DNA from: Inquilinus limosus_F
GTDB lineage: Bacteria > Pseudomonadota > Alphaproteobacteria > DSM-16000 > Inquilinaceae
Reading direction: 5' to 3'
Length of the DNA: 64,000 nucleotides
Assembly (NCBI RefSeq): GCF_051487185.1
Contig: NZ_JAHVDK010000021.1
Span: 86,958-150,957, forward strand
Shown piece after piece: positions 1-9,136 of this stretch (positions are counted from its first letter, which is position 1; each line of letters opens with the position of its first letter). The position numbers and the translations under genes were made by a program. Below the pieces are notes generated by a model. It saw nothing but the letters and a program-made list of their open reading frames with translations. It did not search any database and was not told the origin of the DNA.

Positions 1-12
1 GCGTCGCCGTGA

Positions 13-885
13 TCAAGCTGGGCTGAGCTCGTCCCACCGTCCGAGCCGGCCGGCCGACCGGCGCAGCGTGTCGGCCAGGGCCCGGGCCGGCTCCGACGGG
101 TCCTCCGCCGCGGTGCAGACCACGAACTCCGCCTCCGGCAGCGGCGGCAGCCCGTCCTCCGGCCCCGCCACCCGCAGCCCCGGCCCGACGGCGCTCAGCG
201 GCAGCGGCGTGGCGGCCAGCCCGGCCAGGGCCGCGGCGCGGACGCCGGCCACGCTGGGGCTGACATAGGCGATCCGCCAGGGCCGTCGTGCCCCGGCAAG
301 CGCCGCCAGCGCCGCTTCCCGATACGGGCAGGGATCGGGGAAGAAGGCGAGGGGGATCGGGTCGGGCATAGGGCCGGCATCCTCGGCGACGGCCCAGGCC
401 AGGGGCTCGCGCCACAGAATCCAGCCGCGGCCGTCGCCGCGGCAGCGGCTGCACAGGATCAGGTCGAGCCGCCGATCGTCCAGCGCCTGGAACAGCGATG
501 TGGCGATGCCGACCTCGACCTCGATCCGCACGGCCGGGTGGCGCGCCGCGAAGCGCCGCAGCACCTCCGGCAGCCCGGACCCGGCGACATCCTCCGACGC
601 GCCGATCCGGATCCGGCCCGCCAGCGAGGATTCCGACAGGCTGGCCCGCGCATCCTGGTTCAGGCGCAGGATGCTGCGGGCATAGCCCAGCAGAGTCTCG
701 CCGGCCTCGGTCAGCGCCACCGACCGGGTGCTGCGCCGCAGCAGCGGCCGCCCGGCCTGGGCCTCCAGCCGCCGGATCTGGGCGCTCACCGTCGACTGGG
801 TGAGGTGGAGATGCTCCGCCGCGCGGGTGAAGCCCTGCAGCTCCGCCACCGCCACGAAGCTGCGCAGCAGCTCGGTTTCGAACAT
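13..885 (-). CDS. LysR-family transcriptional regulator
   Basis: A 290-residue LysR-type regulator. The N-terminal winged helix-turn-helix (about residues 1-60) reads FVAVAELQGFTRAAEHLHLT and then STVSAQIRRLE, the usual LysR pattern. The rest is the periplasmic-binding-like effector domain (about 90-285). The ATG at 885 is the natural start because the protein begins MFETELLRSFVAV at the expected distance from the helix-turn-helix. It is divergent from the azoreductase gene with a 103-bp gap, so it probably regulates that gene in response to a quinone, azo or thiol-reactive compound; the effector is unknown. Family certain, target inferred. Confidence 0.92.
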   Translation of the reverse strand: MFETELLRSFVAVAELQGFTRAAEHLHLTQSTVSAQIRRLEAQAGRPLLRRSTRSVALTEAGETLLGYARSILRLNQDARASLSESSLAGRIRIGASEDVAGSGLPEVLRRFAARHPAVRIEVEVGIATSLFQALDDRRLDLILCSRCRGDGRGWILWREPLAWAVAEDAGPMPDPIPLAFFPDPCPYREAALAALAGARRPWRIAYVSPSVAGVRAAALAGLAATPLPLSAVGPGLRVAGPEDGLPPLPEAEFVVCTAAEDPSEPARALADTLRRSAGRLGRWDELSPA

Positions 886-988
886 GGCTGCAATATATCG
901 CGGTTCACCATCAATCTCATGGAATCTATTCGTTTATCCGCTGAACGGCGAGCCGCTAGCCTGGTTCCATCCCAGCAGGAGAACCGCC
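886..988. promoter_or_regulatory. divergent LysR/azoreductase promoter region
   Basis: This 103-bp gap between divergent starts is markedly AT-richer than its flanks, with stretches such as CAATATATCG and TCTATTCGTTTATCC. Both promoters and the LysR box must lie here. AGGAG at about 976-980 is the ribosome binding site of the azoreductase. I could not fix an exact T-N11-A operator. Confidence 0.5.
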
Positions 989-1621
989 ATGGCACGGCTG
1001 CTCTATGTCGAAGCATCGCCCCGCAAGCAGCGCTCGGCCTCGATCGAGGTCGCCCGCGCCTTCCTCGCCGCCTATCGGGAGACCCATCCCGCCGACGAGA
1101 TCGAGACGCTGGATCTCTGGGCCGTCGACCTGCCGGAATTCGACGGCGCGGCGATGGAGGCGAAATACGCCGGGCTCAGCGGCACGCCGCTGACCGAAGC
1201 GCAGGAGGCGGCATGGCGCCGGATCCGCGCGCTGGCGCAGCCCTTCCGCGCCGCCGACAAGCTCCTCTTCGCCGTGCCGCTTTGGAACTTCGGCATCCCC
1301 TACAGGCTGAAGCATCTGATCGACGCGATCTCGCAGAAGGACGTGCTGTTCTCCTTCACCGAGCAGGGCTTCTCCGGCCTGCTGCAGGGCCGGAAGGCGG
1401 CGGTGATCTACGCCCGCGGGCTCGACTACGGCCCTTCGGCCTTCACCCCCGCCGCCGGCTTCGACTTCCAGCGGCCCTATATGGAGATGTGGCTGCGCTT
1501 TATCGGCATCACCGACATCACCGCTGTCACGGTCGAGAAGACCCTGTTCGGGCCGGAGGTCGACACCCAGGCCCGGGCCGAGGCGAAGAGCTGGGCGGAA
1601 TCCGTCGCGAAGACCTTCTGA
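989..1621 (+). CDS. azoR: FMN-dependent NADH-azoreductase
   Basis: A 210-residue flavodoxin-fold NAD(P)H:quinone/azo oxidoreductase. The start at 989 follows AGGAG and gives MARLLYVEASPRKQRSAS, in which the SPR-x3-S-x-S segment is the FMN phosphate-binding loop. PLWNFGIPYRLKHLID (about residues 97-112) is the characteristic AzoR isoalloxazine-contact motif. Length matches the family (about 200-210 aa). The enzyme is a cytosolic two-electron reductase of quinones and azo dyes and is usually linked to electrophile resistance. The open frame extends upstream to 728, but that part is antisense to the LysR gene and is not used. Divergent LysR is the likely regulator. Confidence 0.9.
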   Translation: MARLLYVEASPRKQRSASIEVARAFLAAYRETHPADEIETLDLWAVDLPEFDGAAMEAKYAGLSGTPLTEAQEAAWRRIRALAQPFRAADKLLFAVPLWNFGIPYRLKHLIDAISQKDVLFSFTEQGFSGLLQGRKAAVIYARGLDYGPSAFTPAAGFDFQRPYMEMWLRFIGITDITAVTVEKTLFGPEVDTQARAEAKSWAESVAKTF

Positions 1622-1695
1622 GGGGCTTCCCCGGACGGCTGCGGTGCCGATCCCTCCCGCTTGCGGTAGGATGGCCGGACCCACAGGAGGCGGCC

Positions 1696-2523
1696 ATGGA
1701 AACCGAGCAGGCGGTCGCGCGCCATTACGGCCGCAGCGGCATCGAGCAGGCGGTGATCGAGGCGCTGCGGGCCAGCGGCAAGGATGTCGACCGGCTCGTG
1801 CCCGGCGACCTCTCCGGCGCCGACGAGTTCCATCTCGGCTGGTACGCCGCCACGGCGGAGCTGGCGCAGGATCTCGGCCTGGGGCCGGATCTGCATGTGC
1901 TCGAGGTCGGCTGCGGCATCGGTGGGCCGGCCCGCCATTTCGCCGCGGCGCATGGCTGCCGGGTCACCGGCATCGACCTGACGGCGGAATTCATCGAGGC
2001 GGCCGAGGCCTTGACCCGCCGCTGCGGCCTGGCCGGCCTGGTGTCGTTCCGCCAGGGCAGCGCGCTGGCCACGCCGTTCCCGGATGCCGGCTTCGATGCC
2101 GCCACCCTGATCCATGTCGGCATGAACATCGCCGACAAGGCGGCGCTGTTCGCCGAGGTGCGGCGGGTGCTGAAGCCCGGCGGCCGCTTCGGCGTCTACG
2201 ACGTCATGCGGGCGGGGCAGGGCGATCTGCGCTATCCGATGCCCTGGGCGGCGACAACGGAGACCAGCTTCGTCGAGCCGCCCGAGACCTATCGGCGGCT
2301 GCTCGGGGAGGCCGGCTTCGCGATCGAGGCGGAGCACGACCGCAGCGCGCTGGCGCTCACGCTCGGCCGCGAGATGAGGGAGCGGGTGGCGATCCAGGGC
2401 GCCCCGCCGCTCGGCCTCCACATCCTGATGGGCCCGGCGACGCCGGAGCGGATGGGCAATGTGATGGCGGCGCTGGAGTGCGGCCTGATCGCGCCGATGG
2501 AGATGGGGGCCAGGGCGGGGTGA
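1696..2523 (+). CDS. SAM-dependent class I methyltransferase
   Basis: A 275-residue Rossmann-fold methyltransferase. The start at 1696 follows CAGGAGGCGGCC, a strong ribosome binding site; the longer frame upstream overlaps azoR and is discarded. Motif I is VLEVGCGIGGPARH at about residues 67-80. Post-motif residues VTGIDLT and the VRRVLKPGGRFGVYDV segment (about 152-167) resemble the UbiE/gamma-tocopherol/glycine-sarcosine methyltransferase group. The substrate cannot be read from sequence. It lies 74 bp after azoR on the same strand and may be cotranscribed. Family certain, substrate unknown. Confidence 0.85.
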   Translation: METEQAVARHYGRSGIEQAVIEALRASGKDVDRLVPGDLSGADEFHLGWYAATAELAQDLGLGPDLHVLEVGCGIGGPARHFAAAHGCRVTGIDLTAEFIEAAEALTRRCGLAGLVSFRQGSALATPFPDAGFDAATLIHVGMNIADKAALFAEVRRVLKPGGRFGVYDVMRAGQGDLRYPMPWAATTETSFVEPPETYRRLLGEAGFAIEAEHDRSALALTLGREMRERVAIQGAPPLGLHILMGPATPERMGNVMAALECGLIAPMEMGARAG

Positions 2524-2556
2524 GGCCGGTCGAGGTCGGCATTCGGCAACCCTCAC

Positions 2557-2642
2557 CGTCATTGCGAGGAGGCGAAGCCGACGAAGCAATCCATGCCTCC
2601 GCTCTTGCGGCCCTGGATTGCTTCGCTGCGCTCGCAATGACG
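2557..2642. repeat. dispersed intergenic inverted repeat
   Basis: CGTCATTGCGAGGAGGCGAA at the left is mirrored by TTCGCTGCGCTCGCAATGAC at the right, with inner arms ACGAAGCAATCC and GGATTGCTTCG. The arms form a long hairpin of about 86 nt. This sequence type is a well-known dispersed palindromic repeat in many proteobacterial genomes, usually placed just after genes as here. It may also serve as the transcription end of the methyltransferase gene. Confidence 0.75.
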
Positions 2643-2673
2643 GCATTCAGGGTCTGGTGCAATTAAATCCGAT

Positions 2674-2694
2674 ATGATTTCATAATGAAATCAT
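2674..2694. promoter_or_regulatory. probable MarR operator (21-bp palindrome)
   Basis: ATGATTTCAT, one spacer base, then ATGAAATCAT form a perfect 10+1+10 dyad in an AT-rich patch 20 bp upstream of the MarR start. Its size and position are typical of autoregulatory MarR operators. Binding is inferred; no other copy was noticed in the window. Confidence 0.6.
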
Positions 2695-2713
2695 TTTGAG
2701 ATCGGAACGCGCC

Positions 2714-3241
2714 ATGACCGATCCATCATCCCTCGCCGCAACCGCCCCCGCCCTGGAGCTCGGGCGCTGGCTGCCCTACCGGATGTTCGTCGTCGCCGCC
2801 CGGGTGGCAGAGCTGCTGGAGAGCTTCTACGGCCCGCGCTGGGGCATGGGCCTGCCGGCCTGGCGTATCCTGGCGGTGGTGGCCGACCGGCCGGGCGTCA
2901 GCGCCCGCGAGATCGCGCGGGCCTGCGGCCTCGACGCGGTTGCGGTCAGCCGCGGCATCGCCCAGCTCGTCGCCCTCGGCTTCGCCCGGCGCGAGGCCGG
3001 GGCACAGGACCGGCGCTACGCCTCGGTGACGCTGACCAAGGAGGGAGAGGCCGCCTTCGCCGAGATCGCGATCCTGGCCCGTGCGATCGAGGCCAAGCTG
3101 CTGGCGGCGCTGCCGGAGGTGGAGCGGGCGGCGCTCGACCGCGCCCTCGACCGGCTCGACACCGCCAGCGGCAAGCTCATCGGTGCCGGCTGGCGGGCGC
3201 TGCTGGCCGAGGCGGCCGAAGCCGGGGAGGCAGGGCGGTGA
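2714..3241 (+). CDS. MarR-family transcriptional regulator
   Basis: A 175-residue winged-helix regulator. The body reads WRILAVVADRPGVSAREIAR, then AVSRGIAQLVALGF and the wing RRYASVTLTKEGEAAF, the canonical MarR recognition helix and beta-wing. I chose the ATG at 2714; a TTG six codons upstream lies next to the palindromic operator and is less likely. The last codons overlap the following EamA transporter by 4 bp (GTGA), so the pair is translationally coupled. A MarR repressor controlling an exporter is a common arrangement; the inducing ligand is unknown. Confidence 0.9.
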   Translation: MTDPSSLAATAPALELGRWLPYRMFVVAARVAELLESFYGPRWGMGLPAWRILAVVADRPGVSAREIARACGLDAVAVSRGIAQLVALGFARREAGAQDRRYASVTLTKEGEAAFAEIAILARAIEAKLLAALPEVERAALDRALDRLDTASGKLIGAGWRALLAEAAEAGEAGR

Positions 3242-4101
3242 CCGCGGTCCTGTTCCTGGCCACGGCGCTGCTCTGGGGCGGCGGGGCGCTGGCCACCGCG
3301 CTGCAGGCCGGGCCGGTGGCGGCGACGGTCTCGGTCGGCTACCGCATGGCCGCGGCCGGCCTGCTGATGCTGGGCCTCGGCGCCGCCACCGGTGCCCGGC
3401 TGCGCCTGTCCCGCGCCGACCTGCCCTGGGTGCTGCTGCAGGGCGTGCTGTTCTTCGGCCTCGCCTTCATCGCCTTCTACAACGCCACGCGGCTGATCCC
3501 GAGCGGGCTGGCGGCGCTGGTGCTGTCGCTCTCCGCCGTCTTCGCCGGGCTGCTCGGCCGCGTTTTCCTCGGCACCGCGCTGACGCCGCGGCTCTGGGCC
3601 GGGCTCGGCTGCGGCGTGCTCGGCCTCGCCATCGTCTTCGGCGGCGATCTCGGCGCCGTGGCGGCGGATGGGCGCAGCCTGGCCGGGCTGGCCTGGGCGG
3701 CGCTCGCGGCGCTGGCCACCGCCGGCGGCACCATCCTCGGCGCCCGCAACCAGAAGCGCGGCATCCCGATCCAGGCGGTGATGGGCTGGGGCGCCCTGAC
3801 CGGTGCCGCCGCCGCCTTCGCTTGGTCGGCCGCGGCCGGGGCGGCCTTCGCGATCGACACCTCGCCGCGCTATCTCGGCAGCCTGGCCTATCTCGCCGTC
3901 GCCGCCTCCTGCGTCACCTTCCTGATGTATTTCGACCTGGTGCGCCGCATCGGCCCGGCCCGCACCGCCTACACCTTGGCGCTGGTGCCGGTGGTCGCCC
4001 TGGCGCTGTCCGCCGGCTTCGAAGGCCTCGCCCTCGGCCCCGGCCTGCTGCTCGGCGCCGCCACCATCCTCTGCGGCAATGTGCTGGTGCTGCGAAGCTA
4101 G
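3238..4101 (+). CDS. DMT-superfamily EamA transporter
   Basis: A 287-residue polytopic inner-membrane protein with about ten hydrophobic helices arranged as two EamA repeats (about residues 1-135 and 145-287). It starts with GTG at 3238 inside the MarR stop. Conserved EamA features include AFIAFYNATRLIPSGLAALV in the first half and a second-half copy around YLAVAASCVTFLMYF. Such proteins are drug/metabolite exporters; the substrate is not readable. The stop codon overlaps the stop of the convergent LysR gene in the tetranucleotide CTAG (4098-4101), so the two transcripts meet tail to tail with no spacer. Confidence 0.88.
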   Translation: MTAVLFLATALLWGGGALATALQAGPVAATVSVGYRMAAAGLLMLGLGAATGARLRLSRADLPWVLLQGVLFFGLAFIAFYNATRLIPSGLAALVLSLSAVFAGLLGRVFLGTALTPRLWAGLGCGVLGLAIVFGGDLGAVAADGRSLAGLAWAALAALATAGGTILGARNQKRGIPIQAVMGWGALTGAAAAFAWSAAAGAAFAIDTSPRYLGSLAYLAVAASCVTFLMYFDLVRRIGPARTAYTLALVPVVALALSAGFEGLALGPGLLLGAATILCGNVLVLRS

Positions 4102-5003
4102 GTCCTGAGCGCCGGGTCGGCGCGCAGCCCATCCGCCAGGAAATCGACCAGCGCCCGCACTCGGGCAGAGGCGCGGCGGCCCTCCTGGTGCACGACATGG
4201 ATCGGGATCGGCGGCGGCTCGAACTCCTCCATCAGAACCACCAACTGCCCGGCCCGGATCGCAGCCGCCGCCTGGTAGGACATCACCCGGGTGAGGCCGC
4301 GCCCCGCCACCGCCGCCGCCACCGCGACATCGGCCTGGTTCACGATCAGCCGCGCCCTCGGCGTGATAGTCTCGGTCCGGTCGCCGTGATGGAAGGTCCA
4401 GTCGCGCGGCGTGGAGCCCTGGAAGAAGGGGATCGCCTCATGCTCCGCCAGCTCGGCCGGGCTACGCGGCGCGCCGTGGGCGGCGAGATAGGCGGGCGAG
4501 GCGCAGACCACCCGCCGCACCGAGCCGACGCGGATGGCGCTGAGGCCGGAATCCGGCAGCTCGGCGATGCGCACGGCGACGTCGTAGCCCTCCTCGGCCA
4601 GGTGGACGATGCGATCGATGAAGAAGCTGCGCACCACGAGGCCTGGATAGCGATCGGCGACGTCGAACAGCACCGGCGCCACATGCAGTCGGCCGAACAG
4701 CACCGGCGCCGTGACCGCGACCGGCCCGCGCGGCTCGGCATGCAGCCCGGCCGCCGCGGCCTCGGCCTCCTCGATCTCGGCCAGGATGCGGCGGCAATCC
4801 TCCAGGAACCGCGTCCCGGCCTCGGTCAGCCGCACGATCCGGGTGGTCCGGTGCAGCAGGCGGGCGCCGATCCGCTCCTCCACCGCCGCCACCGCGCGGG
4901 TCACGGCCGGCGGCGACAGGCCGAGCCGCCGGGCGGCCGGGGCGAAGCCGCCAGCCTCGGCCACGGCGACGAAGATGCGCATGCCATCCAGCCGGTCCAT
5001 CAT
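4098..5003 (-). CDS. LysR-family transcriptional regulator
   Basis: A 301-residue LysR protein beginning MMDRLDGMRIFVAVAEAGGF, with the helix-turn-helix at about residues 5-65 (RLGLSPPAVTRAVAAVEERI) and effector domain thereafter. The frame is open far upstream, but those codons are antisense to the GST gene, so the start is one of the paired ATGs at 5003/5000. Divergent from the glutathione transferase gene across about 100 bp that contains an AT-rich TTATTATCCACAGAG stretch, so it probably regulates that gene and itself. Confidence 0.92.
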   Translation of the reverse strand: MMDRLDGMRIFVAVAEAGGFAPAARRLGLSPPAVTRAVAAVEERIGARLLHRTTRIVRLTEAGTRFLEDCRRILAEIEEAEAAAAGLHAEPRGPVAVTAPVLFGRLHVAPVLFDVADRYPGLVVRSFFIDRIVHLAEEGYDVAVRIAELPDSGLSAIRVGSVRRVVCASPAYLAAHGAPRSPAELAEHEAIPFFQGSTPRDWTFHHGDRTETITPRARLIVNQADVAVAAAVAGRGLTRVMSYQAAAAIRAGQLVVLMEEFEPPPIPIHVVHQEGRRASARVRALVDFLADGLRADPALRT

Positions 5004-5102
5004 TCCGCCATTTGAAACGGTGATCTGCTGATGGCGATTATTATCCACAGAGGGTGGAATGGACAAATCTTGCGGCGAACTCTCTGCCGAAAGGACGCCG
5101 CC

Positions 5103-5732
5103 ATGCCGGTTCCCGCCCAGCCCATCCGCTTCTACCGCTTCGCCCTGTCCGGCCATTCCCACCGGGTCGAGCTGTTCCTGTCGCTGCTCGGCCTGCCCTT
5201 CGAGATCGTCGAGGTCGATCTCCGCCAGGGTGAGAACAAGACGCCGGAATTCCTGGCCAAGAGCCCCTTCGGCCAGGTGCCGGCGATCGAGGACGGCGAG
5301 GTCGCCCTGGCCGACAGCAACGCCATCCTGGTCTATCTCGCCGGCCGCTACGACGAGACCGGCCGCTGGCTGCCGCGCGATCCGGTGGCGGCCGCCCAGG
5401 TGCAGCGCTGGCTCTCCGCCGCGGCCGGCTTCCTGGCCTACGGCCCCGGGGCGGCGCGCCTGGTCACCGTCTTCGGCGCCAAGCTCGACCACGACCGCGC
5501 CAAGGCGATCGCCGCCCGCCTGTTCGAGGGGATGGAGGCGCATCTGGCCCGGGGCGGCTTTCTCGCCGGCCCGGAACCGACCATCGCCGACGTGGCGCTC
5601 TACAGCTACACCGCGGTGGCGCCGGAGGGCGGCGTCTCGCTGCAGCCTTGTCCCAACATCCGCGCCTGGCTCGCTCGGGTCGAAGCTCTGCCCGGCTTCG
5701 TGCCGATGCCGCGCAGCGCCGTTGCCGCCTGA
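5103..5732 (+). CDS. glutathione S-transferase family protein
   Basis: A 209-residue cytosolic GST. The start at 5103 follows AAAGGACGCCGCC. The thioredoxin-like N-domain (about 5-80) contains RFYRFALSGHSHRVELFLSL and the glutathione gamma-glutamyl contact ADSNAILVYLAGRY (about 69-82). The helical C-domain follows (about 90-205), with TIADVALYSY. The family conjugates or isomerises electrophiles with glutathione. Divergent LysR upstream is the likely regulator; the oxidoreductase fusion begins 30 bp downstream on the same strand, suggesting one operon. Confidence 0.9.
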   Translation: MPVPAQPIRFYRFALSGHSHRVELFLSLLGLPFEIVEVDLRQGENKTPEFLAKSPFGQVPAIEDGEVALADSNAILVYLAGRYDETGRWLPRDPVAAAQVQRWLSAAAGFLAYGPGAARLVTVFGAKLDHDRAKAIAARLFEGMEAHLARGGFLAGPEPTIADVALYSYTAVAPEGGVSLQPCPNIRAWLARVEALPGFVPMPRSAVAA

Positions 5733-5761
5733 GGGCCGCGCGGCATCCATCGAGGTGCATC

Positions 5762-7871
5762 ATGCCCGACACCGTCACTCCCCCGCCGCTGGCCGGCTGG
5801 CCGCATGAGGAGCCGCCGTTCCACCCGGGCGAGTTGGCCGCCCAGGCCCGCGCCGGGGTGCGCGAGCGGCTGGCGGCGGCCGGCCGGCGGGTGATCCGCG
5901 GCATCATGCCGGACCAGCACCGCGACTTCTTCGCCATGCTGCCCTTCGTCGTGGTCGGCAGCCTCGACCGGCAGGGCCGGCCCTGGGCCTCGATCCTGTC
6001 GGGCCGTCCGGGCTTCCTGCAATCGCCCGACCCGCGGACCCTGACCGTGGCGGCGCGGCCGGCCTATGGCGACCCGCTGGACGCCAACCTGGCCCCGGGC
6101 GCGCCGATCGCGCTGCTCGGGATCCAGCTGGAGACGCGGCGGCGCAACCGGATGAACGGCACGGTCACCGAAAGGGGCGAAGACCGCTTCGCCGTCACGG
6201 TCGGGCAGAGCTTCGGCAACTGCCCGCAATACATCCAGGCGCGCAGCCCGAGCTTCGTCGCGGAGCCGGAGAGCCTGGGCGCGCCGCGGCCCGTGCAAGC
6301 CGAGGGACCGGTGCTGTCGCCGCGGGCGGCGGCGCTGGTCGCCACGGCCGACACCTTCTTCATCGCCACCCGCTCCGCCGAGGCCGGAGAAGGCGGGGCG
6401 CCGAGCGAAGGCGTCGACGTCTCGCATCGCGGCGGCCGGCCCGGCTTCGTCCGGGTGGCGGAGGAGGGCGGGCGCACGGTGCTGACCGTGCCGGACTTCG
6501 TCGGCAACTTCTACTTCAACACCTTCGGCAACATCGAGGCCGACCCGCGCGCCGGCCTGGTCTTCGTCGATTTCGACACCGGCGGCGTGCTGCTGCTGAC
6601 CGGCACGGCCGAGGTGGTGTGGGACGGGCTCGAGGTCGCGGCTTTCGCGGGGGCGGAGCGGCTGCTGCGTTTCTGGCTGGAGGAAGGGCTGTGGATCGAG
6701 GATGCGGTGCCGCTGCGCTGGTCGGCGCCGGAACAGGCGCCGCAGCTCGCCGCCACCGGCACCTGGGATGAGGCCGAGCGGGCGGCCGCGGCCGAGGCGG
6801 CGCGCAACACGCTGCGCCCCTTCACCGTGAGCCGGATCGTGGAGGAGAGCGCAACCATCCGCTCCTTCATCCTCGAGCCGGCCGACGGCAGCAGCGTCGT
6901 GCCGCACCGGCCCGGCCAGTTCCTGCCGATCGCGCTCGACATCCCCGGCCGCGACCGGCCGGTGCGCCGCACCTACACCCTGTCCGACGCGCCGGACGGC
7001 CGCAGCTACCGGATCAGCGTCAAGCGCGAGACCGGGCCCGGCGGGTCCGGCCTGGCCAGCCACTGGCTGCACGACCATGTCCGGGTCGGCGACATCATCC
7101 GGGCGCTGGCGCCGCGCGGCGACTTCGTGCTCGCCGCCGACAGCCGCCGGCCGGTGCTGCTGCTCTCGGCCGGGGTCGGGGTGACGCCGATGATCGCGAT
7201 GCTGAACCATCTGATCGGCCGCAACCCGGAGCGGCTGCGCCACCCCGGCGGCGGGATCTGGTTCGTCCACGCCGCCGCGCGACGGGGCCGAGCACGCCTT
7301 CGGCGACCATCTCCGGGCCCTGGCGGCGCGGGCGCCGAGTCTGACCGTGCATGTCCGCTACAGCCGGCCGCGGCCGCAGGACGTGCCGGGCCGGGACTAT
7401 GACGACGCCGGCCACATCGACGCCGCTCTGCTGCGCCGGCTGCTGCCGCTCGACGATTACGACGTCTATCTCTGCGGCCCGGCCGGCTTCATGCAGGCCA
7501 TGCGCGAGAACCTGTCCGGCCTGGGCGTGCGGCCGGAGCGGATCCGCAGCGAGGCCTTCGCCGCCGGTTCGGCCGAGCCGATGGACCCGGCCTCCCTACC
7601 GCCGGCGGTGGCGGAGTCCGAAGTCGAGTTCCGCGCCTCCGGCCGCACCACCGGCTGGGACCCGTCGAAGGGCTCGCTGCTCGATCTCGCCGAGGCGGCC
7701 GGGATCGCGGCGCCGTGGAGCTGCCGCTCCAGTCTGTGCGGCACCTGCGCCGCGCGGGTGTCGGAGGGAACCGTGACCTATCCCGAGCCGCCGGCCGGTG
7801 CGCCGCAGCCGGGCGAGGCGCTGGTCTGCTGTGCTGTCCCGGCCAGCGGAAGGGTGGTGCTGGAGCTGTGA
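5762..7871 (+). CDS. PNPOx-like / ferredoxin reductase / 2Fe-2S fusion oxidoreductase, frameshifted
   Basis: Read as one gene of about 702 residues if one base is removed. Domains in order: a PNPOx-like flavin split-barrel (about 40-330, with FVVVGSLDRQGRPWASIL and FYFNTFGNIEADPRAGLVFV); a ferredoxin-NADP reductase-like FAD/NAD unit (about 350-600, FAD motif RRTYTLSD and the later YLCGPAGFMQAMRENL); and a C-terminal 2Fe-2S domain with CRSSLCGTC and a final CC (about 640-702). The frame entered at 5762 leaves homology near 7277, where GCCGCCGCGCGAC would read correctly with one G fewer. The rest continues in the next frame to 7871. Cytosolic electron transfer is likely; substrate unknown. Sequencing error or true inactivation cannot be distinguished here. 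Confidence 0.8.
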
Positions 7872-7967
7872 GGCGCTGGGTAGGGATGCCGCCGTCCCAC
7901 CGTGACAACAGGAACCAATTCGCGTATCGCGTGTTCGATCGGTCCTGTGTGGGGGAGCGCCTTCAGC

Positions 7968-8561
7968 ATGTCGCTGCGGCAACGGCTCGGCCTGGGCGGG
8001 TTGAGACAGAGGACCGTGGTCTGGCTGACCACGGGCATCGGCGGCTTCCTGGCCGCCGGGGTGGCCCTGGTCATGACCGTCGCCTCCTACGGCAAGGACG
8101 AGGCGTTGCCGAGCTTCCCTGCCGGTGCGCCGATCGAGGCTGGGCAGTGGCGTGTGGTGCCACTGAGCGCGCGGATCGACGGCGCCACCCCGGACGGAAG
8201 GCCGGTCCGGGGCGGCGGGAAGGCCGTGGTGGTGGAGGTCGAGCTGACCAACCGCACCGGCGAGTCCAGCAACAGCTTCTATCGCCTGCTGACCCTGGAC
8301 CCGCCGATCGGCGAGGACAGGCCGGACGTCTTCCTGCTGCGCGACCGCGATCGGGCCGCGGAGCTGCATCCGGACCTGACGGAGCGGTTGGCGATGGTCT
8401 GGACCCTGCCGCAGGAGGCTGCGGTGCCGCCAGTGCTGCGGCTCGCCATCCACGGTTCGATCTACAAGCGGCGCGACAATCTCCGGGGGCAGTCCGGCTG
8501 GTACAATCCGCAGGTGATCGGCACCGTCGACCTGCCCGTCCAAGCGGCCGACCCGGCATGA
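7968..8561 (+). CDS. small membrane-anchored protein of unknown function (1 of 3)
   Basis: A 197-residue protein not recognised with confidence. ATG at 7968 follows GGGGGAG. A single transmembrane segment, WLTTGIGGFLAAGVALVM (about residues 18-36), precedes an extracytoplasmic region with beta-strand-like pattern (KAVVVEVELTNRTGESSNSF). The overall plan resembles the immunoglobulin-like DUF4352 type, but that is only a resemblance. The last 4 bp overlap the start of the next gene (ATGA), marking a tightly coupled three-gene unit. Function unknown. Confidence 0.6.
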   Translation: MSLRQRLGLGGLRQRTVVWLTTGIGGFLAAGVALVMTVASYGKDEALPSFPAGAPIEAGQWRVVPLSARIDGATPDGRPVRGGGKAVVVEVELTNRTGESSNSFYRLLTLDPPIGEDRPDVFLLRDRDRAAELHPDLTERLAMVWTLPQEAAVPPVLRLAIHGSIYKRRDNLRGQSGWYNPQVIGTVDLPVQAADPA

Positions 8562-9136
8562 TGCGGTGGCTCGCCCGATTGGTGGCGCTGGCGGTCGCCG
8601 CCGTCCTGCTGCTGGCCATGCAGTGGACCACGCCCTATTACGACCGGAAGACCGACCCCATCCCGATCCACGGCCGGATCGGCGAGACCGTCGCCGCCCG
8701 GAAGTTCACGGCCCGGATCGAGACGATCCAGTTCGCCCGGCAGCTCCGCTTCGAGGCCTATGGCAAGCCGGTGGTCCGCGACACCTCCGGCCTCTGGGCG
8801 GTCGTCACCGCGACCCTGGCGGCACGGTCGGAAAGCACGCTGGTGCACGAGGCGGTCTGGGAGGGGCCGACGGGGCTGCGCTATTCCCACAGCGACCGGC
8901 TTTCCGGCGTCCGGTCGCTGCTGGCCGGCGCCTTGCTTCAGCCCGGCCTGCCGCGGCGCGGCTGGTTCATCTTCGAGATCCGCGAGGACCAGGCCCGCGG
9001 CGCCACCTTCATGGCCCCGGGCGTCGGCACCACGCGGCTCGACTCCGTCGTCCGCATCGCCCTCGGCGACGGCGGCGGGGCGTTGCCGATCGCCGACAGC
9101 CTGGACCTCAACCGCACGCCGGGGGCGATCGAATGA
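8558..9136 (+). CDS. small membrane-anchored protein of unknown function (2 of 3)
   Basis: A 192-residue protein starting MMRWLARLVALAVAAVLLL, an N-terminal signal anchor, followed by an extracytoplasmic beta-rich domain. Either of two adjacent ATGs (8558, 8561) may start it; 8558 lies in the ATGA overlap with the previous stop. The region LWAVVTATLAARSESTLVHE and the later GLRYSHSDRL occupy positions comparable to segments of the two flanking proteins, suggesting a shared fold. Not recognised as a named family. Confidence 0.6.
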   Translation: MMRWLARLVALAVAAVLLLAMQWTTPYYDRKTDPIPIHGRIGETVAARKFTARIETIQFARQLRFEAYGKPVVRDTSGLWAVVTATLAARSESTLVHEAVWEGPTGLRYSHSDRLSGVRSLLAGALLQPGLPRRGWFIFEIREDQARGATFMAPGVGTTRLDSVVRIALGDGGGALPIADSLDLNRTPGAIE

